From JAAZNV01 sp035358315 (GTDB taxonomy: Bacteria > Patescibacteriota > WWE3 > UBA101185 > UBA10185): DNA of 35,682 nucleotides. The notes under the pieces are model-generated. The model had not been told where the DNA came from, made no database searches, and saw nothing but the letters and a program-made list of their open reading frames with translations. Below, one piece after another: positions 1 through 8,509 of this stretch; the stretch's first letter is position 1; each line of letters starts with the position of its first letter. Both the position numbers and the translations under genes were made by a program. The DNA lies in contig DAOPPB010000007.1 in assembly GCA_035358315.1 (NCBI GenBank), positions 1-35,682 on the forward strand, written 5' to 3'.

Positions 1-2
1 AA

Positions 3-455
3 GGGAATAGTGAAAATAAAATTGAAACGGAAAGCAAAACCCTTTTTTACTTTCCGGGATGCTCAAAAACAGGTATTCCGCAGACCTACGAAGTAGAGTT
101 TGACACTCCTTATATCGATTCGGACTATTTGTTTGTTAAATTGAGGGATATTTTACCCGAAGACATAGAAAGTATAAAAATAATTAACGGATATGAAATT
201 ATTAATCCCGTATATTTTGTATCTAAAGACGGATACGGCGTTCTGGATTCCCAAGAAATAACGACCTCTCCAAATACGCCTATTGTGAACTACATTTTTG
301 GAGATTCCTACGATTTTTCATTTGACATGGTTTTGGATGAAGAAGGAAAATTTGACATGTCAAAGCCGATAAACGAGCTGGTTAAGGAAGGGGAATTAAA
401 AGACAGGTTTTTTATATGGTCCACAAAGAAGTATCTTCCGGTTAGACTTCCGTAA
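3..455 (+). CDS. 3' end of an unrecognised protein gene (partial)
   Basis: The reading frame is open from the first bases of the window to a TAA at 453-455, so the gene starts upstream and only about 150 C-terminal residues are visible. A TTG at 129 is an internal codon, because the frame continues without a stop to the window edge. The visible part is soluble-looking and acidic, with mixed aromatic and beta-prone stretches (for example FFIWSTKKYLPVRLP at the C-terminus). There is no membrane segment and I recognise no domain. It ends just before a GC-rich hairpin and the polysaccharide locus, and could belong to that locus, but nothing in the sequence proves it. Confidence 0.7.
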   Translation, partial: GNSENKIETESKTLFYFPGCSKTGIPQTYEVEFDTPYIDSDYLFVKLRDILPEDIESIKIINGYEIINPVYFVSKDGYGVLDSQEITTSPNTPIVNYIFGDSYDFSFDMVLDEEGKFDMSKPINELVKEGELKDRFFIWSTKKYLPVRLP

Positions 456-457
456 TT

Positions 458-487
458 CCCGGGCTCAGCCCGGAACGGGCTGAGCCC
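458..487. repeat. GC-rich palindromic element, copy 1
   Basis: A perfect 12-bp inverted repeat with a 3-nt loop: GGGCTCAGCCCG (461-472), GAA, CGGGCTGAGCCC (476-487). It stands out in AT-rich surroundings and has no T-tract, so it does not look like a simple intrinsic terminator. A second copy at 1906-1935 matches it over 30 nt with one mismatch when read on the opposite strand, so the two copies are inverted around the gene at 512-1957. Confidence 0.85.
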
Positions 488-511
488 TCAAGAGTGTAGT
501 AGAATATAAAC

Positions 512-1957
512 ATGCAGACAGAAGAAAAATCAGGAAGCTTTTTTTACATAGTTCTCGCGTCCTTTTTCCTTTTCCTTTCCTCCTGGATTTTTGTTTACAC
601 AACAGGGATAAACAAACTGGCAGTTCAGTCCGAAGACACAGTTCCGGCAATGTTTCTTCCTGTGGCCATAATAAAAGAAAAAACTCTATATCTTAATTCC
701 TACGTGGATATGATGATGGAGAGATATCCACATCCTGACGACAAAAACGGTGTTCGCGGCTTAACTCCCTTTTACTTAAAGAAAATAGGAAACAACTATG
801 CTTCGGCTTTTCCTATAATTACGCCTCTTGTTTCGCTTCCGGTGTACTTTTTGCCCATTAAGCTCGGGATGGAGATAACATGGGAAAATCTCATAATTCT
901 TTCAAAAATATCTGCCGCCCTTATTATGTCCCTTTCGGGAGGATTCTTTTATCTTCTGCTAAAAAAACAGTTTTCCTTAGACGAAGAAAAATCCGTCAAA
1001 ATTACCATGATTTATCTTTTCGGAAGCGTAAACTTTGCTATGCTGTCGCAATCTATGTGGCAACATGGGACATTACAGCTGTTTTCCATTCTCGGACTCT
1101 ACTTTATGCTGGATTTTCTAAAAAGTTCAAATTTTAAGCCTTTTAGCGCCTTCTTGGGGGGTTTATTCTACGGGTTGGCCGTACTTTCAAGACCGACCGC
1201 GGGCCTCGCGCTTCTTTTCATTCTCCTGTATATGCTATTCAAAATCCGCTACATAAAGCCATTTCTAAAAGCAATGATTCCCGTAGCGCTTGGTCTTCTT
1301 CTAAATGTAGCCTTTTTTCTTTGGTATAACAACAAATATTATATCGGTATACAGAATCAGGGTTACGCCTCACAACTTTTTGGGAGCTGGATTTCTTCCT
1401 TTCCCGAAGGCTTTTTAGGTGTCTGGTTTTCTCCGAGCAAGGGAATTTTAGTCTATTCGCCGATTTTCATTCTTTCATTTTTCGGATTCTTTATTGCGAT
1501 GAAAAAGGGCTGGAAAGAAAACTCCCTGTTTCTGACCTTTTTCCTGATTGTTATTTTTCATACTCTGATAATAAGCTTTTGGAAACATTGGTATGGAGGA
1601 TATTCTTTCGGGTACAGAATGAGTTCCGATATTATTCCGTATCTTACTTTGCTTTTGGTGCCTTTTGCGGAGTCCGTTTGGTATGAAAAAACCCGCTTTT
1701 TGTTTACGTTTTTAGCGGTTATTTCGGTTTTAACCCAAGTGTTCGGAATAATATTTTTTGATGGAATATGGCATGCGGCTTACGATACCGGTTTTAAAGA
1801 TACTTCGTGGCTTTGGTCAATTAAAAATTCGGAGTTTATGTTTAATATAAGAAGAATAATGGTGAAGTTTAATTTGCTTGATAGGGCTTGCCCGACGTGC
1901 ACTCCGGGCTCAGCCCGTCCCGGGCTGAGCCCGGGGCCCGTCCCGGAAAAATTATGA
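512..1957 (+). CDS. GT-C fold membrane glycosyltransferase-like protein
   Basis: A polytopic membrane protein of 481 residues with about ten hydrophobic segments. The layout resembles integral-membrane GT-C glycosyltransferases that use lipid-linked sugar donors: a first transmembrane helix, an extracytoplasmic loop with acidic residues (VQSEDT, PHPDDKNG), then clustered helices. The motif WYGGYSFGYRMSSDIIP (about residues 355-371) is typical of uncharacterised RgtA/PMT-like relatives. An ATG at 512 lies 6 nt after a -10-like TAGAAT (500-505) with no Shine-Dalgarno, suggesting leaderless translation. The last ~24 residues (Pro/Gly/Ser/Arg-rich) are encoded by palindromic element copy 2 and are probably not part of the original fold. 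The stop overlaps the next gene as ATGA. Membrane nature is clear; the specific sugar and acceptor are unknown. Confidence 0.75.
   Translation: MQTEEKSGSFFYIVLASFFLFLSSWIFVYTTGINKLAVQSEDTVPAMFLPVAIIKEKTLYLNSYVDMMMERYPHPDDKNGVRGLTPFYLKKIGNNYASAFPIITPLVSLPVYFLPIKLGMEITWENLIILSKISAALIMSLSGGFFYLLLKKQFSLDEEKSVKITMIYLFGSVNFAMLSQSMWQHGTLQLFSILGLYFMLDFLKSSNFKPFSAFLGGLFYGLAVLSRPTAGLALLFILLYMLFKIRYIKPFLKAMIPVALGLLLNVAFFLWYNNKYYIGIQNQGYASQLFGSWISSFPEGFLGVWFSPSKGILVYSPIFILSFFGFFIAMKKGWKENSLFLTFFLIVIFHTLIISFWKHWYGGYSFGYRMSSDIIPYLTLLLVPFAESVWYEKTRFLFTFLAVISVLTQVFGIIFFDGIWHAAYDTGFKDTSWLWSIKNSEFMFNIRRIMVKFNLLDRACPTCTPGSARPGLSPGPVPEKL
1906..1935. repeat. GC-rich palindromic element, copy 2 (inside the 3' end of a gene)
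   Basis: A 14-bp inverted repeat with a 3-nt loop: CCGGGCTCAGCCCG (1904-1917), TCC, CGGGCTGAGCCCGG (1921-1934). The complement matches copy 1 (458-487) at 29 of 30 positions. A further CCCGTCCCGG at 1937-1946 repeats 1914-1923. The element lies in frame in the 3' end of the upstream glycosyltransferase gene, which reads through it to the TGA at 1955-1957. Confidence 0.85.
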
Positions 1958-3195
1958 AAATTATCTGTCTATCCAATCAGCTGTGGGATTTTCCGCTCTG
2001 GACTAACAAAAAACATGTTATGAGCAGGCTCCCAAATCTGGGTCATGAGGTTTTATTTGTAGATCCGCCCATAAATGTCGGAAGGGTCTTTTTCAGGTAT
2101 TTATCCAAAGGAAAGTGGCCTTTAAGCCGTATTATTACGCAGACAAAAAAGACGGAAGAAAATGTAACGGTTTTTTCGCCTCTTAATTTTCCTCCTTTTA
2201 AAAAAGATTATTCCGTAAAACATGCTAAGAGAATAAATATGTTAGCGCAGGAAGTTTTTGGCAACTCCACAGGGAAAAATAAAACGAAGCAAAAAGAATC
2301 CGTACAGCCAAACCCCGGGCAATCGGATGAAAAAACTATTCTTTGGGTTTACCACGTTGAACTGGAGGGTTTAGAAAATTATTTAAAATATATTAAGCAC
2401 GATTTTCTTATTTACGATTGTGTGGACAACTATGAAGCTTTTCCAAAATATGATACTCCGGAAAAGAAAAAGCGTATCGCTGATCAGGAAAAACTTTTGG
2501 CTTCAAGAGCGAATATAGTTTTTGCCACTACGCCCGGGCTTGTTGAGAAATTGGGAAAGTATAATCCGAAAACATATTTCACCCCGAACGTCGGTGATTT
2601 CAATAGATTTTTTGACATAAAAAACAAAGGTTTTGAAGTTCCCGAAGATTTAAAAAACATTTCCCACCCGATTGTCGGATATACAGGTGCTATAGATGAA
2701 TATAAATTTGATAAAAAGCTTCTTAGGAAAATTGCCGAAGATTATCCTTCATATTCGTTTGTGGTAATCGGCCCGCTGGCTTTAAAAGACAGAGAATCCA
2801 CAAAAGAAGCTTTAGGTTTCGGGGATCTGAAAAATGTTTTTTTCCTCGGGAGCAAAGATTTCACTGAAATTCCCAAATATGTCGCCTTTTTTGATGTCAT
2901 GATAATTCCTTACCAGCTGAATGATTATACTGTCGGCGGTTGTTTTCCGGTGAAATTTTTTGAACCTTTGGCGGCGGGAATTCCGCTTGTGGTTACCGAT
3001 CTTCCTTCGTATTATCCATTTTCTGATGTCTGCTATATTTCCAAAAATGAAAATGAATTTTCAAATAATATCAGAAGAGCTTTAGAGGAGGATTCTCCTG
3101 AAAAAGCAAAACAAAGACAGGAATCCGCCAGAAAAAATACGTGGGAAGGAAAAATTTCCGCAATGCTCGGTTTTATAAATGAAAATATAAAATGA
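1954..3195 (+). CDS. Glycosyltransferase, GT4/TuaH-like
   Basis: A soluble GT-B type glycosyltransferase of 413 residues, expected to act at the inner face of the membrane in surface-polysaccharide synthesis. The N-terminal half opens with MKIICLSNQLWDFPLWTNKK and carries the acceptor-side fold (IYDCVDNYEAFP). The C-terminal half carries the donor-side fold, with HPIVGYTGAIDEYKFD, FVVIGPLALKD and a donor-site stretch CFPVKFFEPLAAGIPLVV. This pattern resembles TuaH-type enzymes; that is a family resemblance, not a proven activity. I chose the ATG at 1954, which overlaps the previous stop as ATGA. An upstream TTG (1888) would add 22 residues translated from the palindromic element. It is the first of four consecutive ATGA-coupled junctions, implying translational coupling. 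Confidence 0.82.
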   Translation: MKIICLSNQLWDFPLWTNKKHVMSRLPNLGHEVLFVDPPINVGRVFFRYLSKGKWPLSRIITQTKKTEENVTVFSPLNFPPFKKDYSVKHAKRINMLAQEVFGNSTGKNKTKQKESVQPNPGQSDEKTILWVYHVELEGLENYLKYIKHDFLIYDCVDNYEAFPKYDTPEKKKRIADQEKLLASRANIVFATTPGLVEKLGKYNPKTYFTPNVGDFNRFFDIKNKGFEVPEDLKNISHPIVGYTGAIDEYKFDKKLLRKIAEDYPSYSFVVIGPLALKDRESTKEALGFGDLKNVFFLGSKDFTEIPKYVAFFDVMIIPYQLNDYTVGGCFPVKFFEPLAAGIPLVVTDLPSYYPFSDVCYISKNENEFSNNIRRALEEDSPEKAKQRQESARKNTWEGKISAMLGFINENIK

Positions 3196-4364
3196 AAATT
3201 CTTTATGTTTTGAATTCATCAAAATACGGAGGAATGGAAACTCATGTTCTTGATCTTGTAAGGGAGATGAAAAAAAGAGGTCATGATGTTTTCGTTTGGT
3301 GTCCTAAAGGAGAGATGTTTGGAAAATATGAAAATGACGGAGCTTTGGTTACGGAGGCATACATAAGAAAGGATGTGGATTTGGAGTTTATTAAAAATCT
3401 TAGAAAATTTGTGAATGAAAACGAAATTGATATTGTTCACGCCCATGAATTAAAAGCGGTTTGCAATTCTCTTTTAGCCTGCAGGAAAAGCAAGGTAAAA
3501 GCGGTTATCACCCATACTCATACCCCCATATCCGAATGGCAGATAAATTCTTTGAAAAAGTTTTTTGATGTAAAAATATATTCTTATTTGGTAAACAAAT
3601 ATTCCGATGCCGAAATAGCCCTGACCGAATCAAAGAAAAAAGTGAAAATAAAAGAGGGAATAAGCGAGGAGAAATTAGTAGTAATTCCCAACGGTCTGGA
3701 TATGTCCGGATTTGAAATTTCGGATGAAAAAAGAGCGGAGTATAAAAAAGAAATAAAGAGCAGATTTAACATTCCCGAAGATGCTTTTATTTTTGGAAAC
3801 ATGGGAAGGATTACGAGAGAAAAGGGACACGAGATATTAGTAAAAGCGTTTGCGTATTTTCTTAATTTTGAAATTTCGAATGAGAAAGGTAATTGGAAAG
3901 GTAAGGAGAATTTCTATCTTCTTATCGCCGGCGGGGGAGCCCTGGAGGATGAAATCCGCTTTTTAGCTAAAAAATTCGGGGTAGAAAAAAATGTTGTAAT
4001 TACCGGAAGATTTGAAGACAGCGAAAAAATAAAATACCTTTCGGCTTTTGATATTTTTGTTTTTCCAACACTGGCTGAGGGGTTTGGAATAGTTCTGACG
4101 GAATCATTGAGTATGGAAATCCCTACGATTTGCTCCGATTTGGAAGTTTTAAAAGAAGTCGGGGACGGTTTTGTTTCATTTTTCAAAACAGGAGATGAAA
4201 AAGAATTGGCGGACAAAATGCTAAATGAGTACAATAAAAGCAGAGGAAACGATAGATTTTTTGTTTCCGGCGCTAAAGAGTATGTAAGGGAGAATTATTC
4301 AATGGAGAAGTTTGCGGAAAGTTACGAATCTTTGTACGTAAAGCTTTTGGAGAAAAAAAGATGA
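3192..4364 (+). CDS. Glycosyltransferase family 4
   Basis: A typical GT4 enzyme of 390 residues that transfers a nucleotide-activated sugar with retention. The N-terminal glycine-rich acceptor loop (SSKYGGMETHV, near residue 10) is followed by IDIVHAHE and the linker VVIPNGLD. The donor domain shows GNMGRITREKGHE, LLIAGGGALEDE and the EX7E motif EGFGIVLTE with Glu296 and Glu304, all as expected for GT4. It overlaps its neighbours by 4 nt on both sides (ATGA), placing it inside the polysaccharide operon. Sugar and linkage cannot be told from the sequence. Confidence 0.9.
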   Translation: MKILYVLNSSKYGGMETHVLDLVREMKKRGHDVFVWCPKGEMFGKYENDGALVTEAYIRKDVDLEFIKNLRKFVNENEIDIVHAHELKAVCNSLLACRKSKVKAVITHTHTPISEWQINSLKKFFDVKIYSYLVNKYSDAEIALTESKKKVKIKEGISEEKLVVIPNGLDMSGFEISDEKRAEYKKEIKSRFNIPEDAFIFGNMGRITREKGHEILVKAFAYFLNFEISNEKGNWKGKENFYLLIAGGGALEDEIRFLAKKFGVEKNVVITGRFEDSEKIKYLSAFDIFVFPTLAEGFGIVLTESLSMEIPTICSDLEVLKEVGDGFVSFFKTGDEKELADKMLNEYNKSRGNDRFFVSGAKEYVRENYSMEKFAESYESLYVKLLEKKR

Positions 4365-5593
4365 AAGTATTAATGCTGGGAAGAATAGGTTTATTAGATG
4401 CCCGCGGCGGGGACAGAATTCAGGTTGAAAATACCGCCGCAGAGTTGAGAAAGCTTGGGGTTGAAGTTGATATCAGAACGGATATGAAATTTAAACCGTG
4501 GGAGTACGATCTTATTCATGTCTTTCAGCTTGACTGGGTTCCTGAAACATATTTCTACGCTAAAAAGGCCAAAAAATTCAAAGTTCCGTTGGTTTTATCA
4601 CCGATTCATCACGATGTAAGAGAGGTTAAAAAATTTGACGATGAATTCGCATTTGATTTCAGAAGAATTTCAAAGTTTTTGTTTCGGGACCAGTTTAGGA
4701 GGGATACGTTCAAAAATTTGTACAGATGCATATTTGAGCCTCGCATGATAAAACCGACTATTTACAGCGTTTTCCATGGATTTAAGAGAATGCAGAAAGA
4801 AACCTTGGAGATGGCAGATGCAGTTTTAGTTCAGACCGTTAAAGAAGCAGAGGATTTAAAAAGAACCTTCGGAGTTGATTTTGAATGGTATAAAATTTTG
4901 AACGGGGTGGGAAAAGCTTTTATTGACCCCAAACCTTTTAAAAATCCCTTTGATTTTGAAAATTATATTATGTGTGTGGGCAGAATAGAGCCGAGAAAAA
5001 ATCAGCTAAACATAATAAAAGCCGTGGAAAAGTTCAGAGAAGAAAGCGGGGAAGATGTAAAATTGGTTTTGATAGGAAAGGAAAGTCCTACTAAACATTT
5101 TGAGTACAACTTTTTGATAAACAAACTTTTGAAAAAGCATAAATGGATTTACAGAATTGACAACAACATAAATTATGCCGATCTTCCTTCTTATTATCAT
5201 TTTGCTAAAGTATGTGTTTCGGCCAGCTGGTTTGAAACAACAGGTCTTACCAGTTTAGAAGCTTTATTCTGCGGGGCAAACACTGTAGCGTCGGGTTTAA
5301 GAGCCAAAGAATATTTAGGCGGATACGCTTCTTTTTGTGAACCCGATAATGTAGATTCAATTAAAGAGGCCATAAAAAGGGAGTATTATTCTCCAAGGCC
5401 TGTTTTAGATGAAAAAGTCCGTGAGGAATACACATGGAAAAATGCAGCCGAAAAAACTTTGGATGTTTACAAAGAGGTGCTGATGAGAAAATCTGATAAT
5501 GTACTGTCGGGGAAAAACAAGTCCGGAAAATCTGATTCGGAAAAACCGAGTCGGAAAAAGAAAGTTTTAATTAGAAATAATTACCGAATATGA
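4361..5593 (+). CDS. Glycosyltransferase family 4 with basic C-terminal tail
   Basis: A GT4 glycosyltransferase of 410 residues. The N-terminus has an acceptor glycine loop (DARGGDRIQVENTAAEL), then YDLIHVFQ and LVLSPIHHDVREV. The donor domain has YIMCVGRIEPRKNQ, VKLVLIGKES and the EX7E motif ETTGLTSLE with Glu292 and Glu300. The last ~35 residues are a Lys/Ser-rich tail built from imperfect TCGGAAAA-like DNA repeats (about 5506-5563); it is not part of the catalytic fold and could help membrane or protein contact. ATGA overlaps occur with both neighbours. It probably adds one sugar in the locus product. Confidence 0.88.
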   Translation: MKVLMLGRIGLLDARGGDRIQVENTAAELRKLGVEVDIRTDMKFKPWEYDLIHVFQLDWVPETYFYAKKAKKFKVPLVLSPIHHDVREVKKFDDEFAFDFRRISKFLFRDQFRRDTFKNLYRCIFEPRMIKPTIYSVFHGFKRMQKETLEMADAVLVQTVKEAEDLKRTFGVDFEWYKILNGVGKAFIDPKPFKNPFDFENYIMCVGRIEPRKNQLNIIKAVEKFREESGEDVKLVLIGKESPTKHFEYNFLINKLLKKHKWIYRIDNNINYADLPSYYHFAKVCVSASWFETTGLTSLEALFCGANTVASGLRAKEYLGGYASFCEPDNVDSIKEAIKREYYSPRPVLDEKVREEYTWKNAAEKTLDVYKEVLMRKSDNVLSGKNKSGKSDSEKPSRKKKVLIRNNYRI

Positions 5594-8466
5594 ATTATCT
5601 TATTCCGATTATTTTAATATTTTTAGCTTCTTATTTTTTGATTTATAGAAATTTCAAATTGTCCATTTATGTTCTGATTGTGTTATCGGTTCTTCTTCAT
5701 AAAGAGCTTTTCAGTTTTTACAGGTGGGATTTGATGCCCATACGAATATTTATGTTAGCTCTTTTATGCTCGGGAATAACCAAAGTTTATCTTTACATGT
5801 CTAAAAACGGTGGCATCAAATCCCTGCTTCCCTTTTTAAAAGATCCGTTTATAGCGGTAATTCTTCTGGTTTGGCTTACTAGAGGACTTTCAATTATTTT
5901 TTCAAAAAATCTTCAGGCAAGCTTGCTGCTTTTCGGATTTCTGACCACCGTCGTTGCTTTGGGAATTTATCTTTATCTTACATTCCGGGAAGACCCTTCC
6001 GGACTTTTGAAATATCTTAAGTTTCTGACAATAATAGCTTTTGCCCTCTCGCTTTTTGGCTTTTTTCAGCTTTTTTATTTTTACAAAGCGGGAAATATTA
6101 TCGGCTCTTTGTGGCCTGTTCCGGGAAAAGTTCCTCGGGTAGGTTCCCTTTTTTGGGATGTAAATCACTACGGGGCTTTTCTGGCGGCTCTTCTGCCCGT
6201 TATTTTCTATTTCTTGATTTCGGAAAAAGGCGTTAAACATAAGATTTTAAATATTTTTATGCTTCTTACCTGTCTTTCATCTTTATTTTTAACAAATTCC
6301 CGAACTGCGTGGATGATTGCCGGTTTTTCCTTTTTATTTTTCACTACTATAGTTTTGATAAGAAAGTTCGGTGCGAGAGGAATTTTATATGTTATTGCGG
6401 CTCTGGTTTTAATTTCCGCACCTCTCGTTGTTGAGTATAGTGATAAAAAAAGCAATTTTAGAAAATATGTGCGGGATGCTTTTAATTACAGATTGGATTC
6501 GTTTGATTCCCACTTTATGCTTTTAAACGGAGCTTACCAGATTTTTGAAAAATATCCTTATTTGGGTGGAGGATACGGTTCTTTTTTTGAACATTTCAGC
6601 AAAACGGAAATAGCCCCCACGTTTTTTTCCCGTGATACTGCGGCTCTTACTAACAGAGTTCCCGCTCATACAATATGGGGAGAATCATTGGCGGAAACGG
6701 GTGTTATCGGCTCTGTTCCTCTTTTCACCTTTTACCTATTCGCTTTGTTTGCCCCTCTTTATGTTTTTTTTACAGAGAAAGATAAAAGTAAAAGGTTGAT
6801 GGGTGGAGTTTTGGCATCGGTAATTTTCGGCTGGTATGTGGCCGGAATTTTCTACTCTTACAATTCGGAATTTTTCTGGATTTTGGTTTTTTCTTATTTT
6901 GTTTGGGCGGTAGGTATAATCGGGAAAGATTGGTTTGAAAAAGTATTTTCCCATTTTTTTACCGACGGAAAAATTTTGTTCTCCTTAATTGCTGTTTTAG
7001 CGTTTCTTTTGGTATTTGTCGGATTGGGAAAAAATCATCTTATTCCTTGGGATGAAGCAATTTACGCAAAGGTGGCAAAAAACATGGTAGTCAGCAATGA
7101 TTATCTTGTTCCCCATTGGGATAGTTTATCCAAAGGATGGTTTGAGAAACCCCCTTTGTATATGTGGATGACAGCTGGGTTTATGAAAATAATAGGATTT
7201 AATTCGTGGGCTGCCAGACTCCCAAGCGCCATATTCGGTTTCCTTACTATATTGCTGGTTTATATGATAGGAAAGAAATTTTTTAGTAAAACATCTGCTT
7301 TTATCTCGTCTTTAGCGCTCATGACCACTGTTCACTTTTTGTATTACTCCCGCGCTTCAATGCTTGATGTCACAACTACATTTTTTATCACGTTGTCTTT
7401 GTATTTTTACTGGCAGGCAAAAAGTTCCGAAAAAAATCATTTCTATATTTTGTCAGGTCTATCCATAGGTTTGGCCGTGATGACCAAAGGTGTTGTCGGG
7501 CTTCTTCCTTTTTTAGTAATAGCTCTCTATGAGATTTATCTTTTTATTTTTTACAAACAGAAATTTTCCGGAAAACTTATTCTTAGATATTTTTTCATAA
7601 TTCTCCCTGCTTTTTTAATAGTGTTTCCGTGGCACTATTTTATGTTTAAGACATTTGGAAAATCTTTTGTTGATAAATATTTTCTTTACCATGTGTGGGA
7701 CAGAGCCACTTCCGTAATAGAGGATAAAGGAAACCCGTTCTTTTGGTATCTTGTGGTTATGAAAGTGAGTATGAGAATCTGGTTTGTGGCTTTGCTTGGG
7801 GCTTTTCCTTACTCTGTTTTTAAAGCTTTCAAAAAAGACAAAAAATTTGTATTTTTAACAATCTGGGCGGTAAGTATATTTTTATTTTTCTCAGTAGCCA
7901 AATCAAAACTGGTTTGGTACATAATTCCCGTTTATCCCGCGGTTTGTCTGATGGTGGGAAATTTTGCCGAAAAATGTCTGGAGTTTGTTATGAAAAAGGT
8001 GAAAAAACTGAACAGTTGGTCGTTTAAGTTTGCCGCCGTTTATATTCTTGTTATATTCTCTTTGTTCTATCTTTTTCTGAATAGGGAGATGGTTTATACA
8101 TCGGATTTAAACGGACCTCAGGCGTCTTTGCTGGAATTAAAAGATGAAGTTTTTGGTACGGAGAAGAACGTTTACCTATCCGGAATGGAAATTCCTACGG
8201 CTCTTTTTTACACCGATGGGCCGTTTGAAGTAATTGATTTTGATGCTTCCGATCCGAAAAGAGTACCTGATGTTTCCGAAGATGAACCTTTGATAATAAT
8301 AAGTAAAAAAGGAAGATACAGCGAAAATGTAGCCGGTTACAGCGGAAAATCCAAAGTAGTGAAGGAAGATGATCCGTGGGTTTTGTGGTATGTTCCCGCT
8401 GAGTCGGAGACCGCTAAATCGGTTCAAAGTCCGGTATCAGGTGTCCCGGATTTGCCACAGAAGTAG
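5590..8466 (+). CDS. Fused O-antigen polymerase/ligase-like and ArnT/PMT-like membrane protein
   Basis: A single 958-residue frame with about 20 hydrophobic segments and two recognisable halves. Residues ~1-455 resemble the Wzy/WaaL O-antigen polymerase/ligase family: multiple helices, SLFWDVNHYGAF around residues 187-198, and LTNSRTAW with Arg238 before a long periplasmic-type loop. Residues ~455-955 resemble GT-C glycosyltransferases of the ArnT/PMT (GT39/GT83) type: PWDEAIYAKVAKNM with Asp488-Glu489, GWFEKPPLYMWMT, ARLPSAIFG, SRASMLDVTTTFF and TKGVVGLLP. Each half alone has the usual size of its family, so this is a fusion rather than a diverged single domain. It follows the GT4 gene with an ATGA overlap. 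I infer that it polymerises or attaches the lipid-linked glycan and also decorates a lipid-linked acceptor, on the outer side of the membrane. Confidence 0.82.
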   Translation: MNYLIPIILIFLASYFLIYRNFKLSIYVLIVLSVLLHKELFSFYRWDLMPIRIFMLALLCSGITKVYLYMSKNGGIKSLLPFLKDPFIAVILLVWLTRGLSIIFSKNLQASLLLFGFLTTVVALGIYLYLTFREDPSGLLKYLKFLTIIAFALSLFGFFQLFYFYKAGNIIGSLWPVPGKVPRVGSLFWDVNHYGAFLAALLPVIFYFLISEKGVKHKILNIFMLLTCLSSLFLTNSRTAWMIAGFSFLFFTTIVLIRKFGARGILYVIAALVLISAPLVVEYSDKKSNFRKYVRDAFNYRLDSFDSHFMLLNGAYQIFEKYPYLGGGYGSFFEHFSKTEIAPTFFSRDTAALTNRVPAHTIWGESLAETGVIGSVPLFTFYLFALFAPLYVFFTEKDKSKRLMGGVLASVIFGWYVAGIFYSYNSEFFWILVFSYFVWAVGIIGKDWFEKVFSHFFTDGKILFSLIAVLAFLLVFVGLGKNHLIPWDEAIYAKVAKNMVVSNDYLVPHWDSLSKGWFEKPPLYMWMTAGFMKIIGFNSWAARLPSAIFGFLTILLVYMIGKKFFSKTSAFISSLALMTTVHFLYYSRASMLDVTTTFFITLSLYFYWQAKSSEKNHFYILSGLSIGLAVMTKGVVGLLPFLVIALYEIYLFIFYKQKFSGKLILRYFFIILPAFLIVFPWHYFMFKTFGKSFVDKYFLYHVWDRATSVIEDKGNPFFWYLVVMKVSMRIWFVALLGAFPYSVFKAFKKDKKFVFLTIWAVSIFLFFSVAKSKLVWYIIPVYPAVCLMVGNFAEKCLEFVMKKVKKLNSWSFKFAAVYILVIFSLFYLFLNREMVYTSDLNGPQASLLELKDEVFGTEKNVYLSGMEIPTALFYTDGPFEVIDFDASDPKRVPDVSEDEPLIIISKKGRYSENVAGYSGKSKVVKEDDPWVLWYVPAESETAKSVQSPVSGVPDLPQK

Positions 8467-8509
8467 GTTTGAACTTTTGAATAATTTTCCTAAATTAATT
8501 TGGTCTAAT

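Noticed and set aside
1888..1953. Longer start (TTG at 1888) for the GT4/TuaH-like gene
   Set aside because: The extra 22 residues would be translated from the palindromic element; the ATG at 1954 fits the family N-terminus and the ATGA coupling.
5590..8466. Fusion protein explained as a missed stop or sequencing error
   Set aside because: The frame is continuous with sensible hydrophobic sequence across the junction; kept as a real fusion pending read checks.
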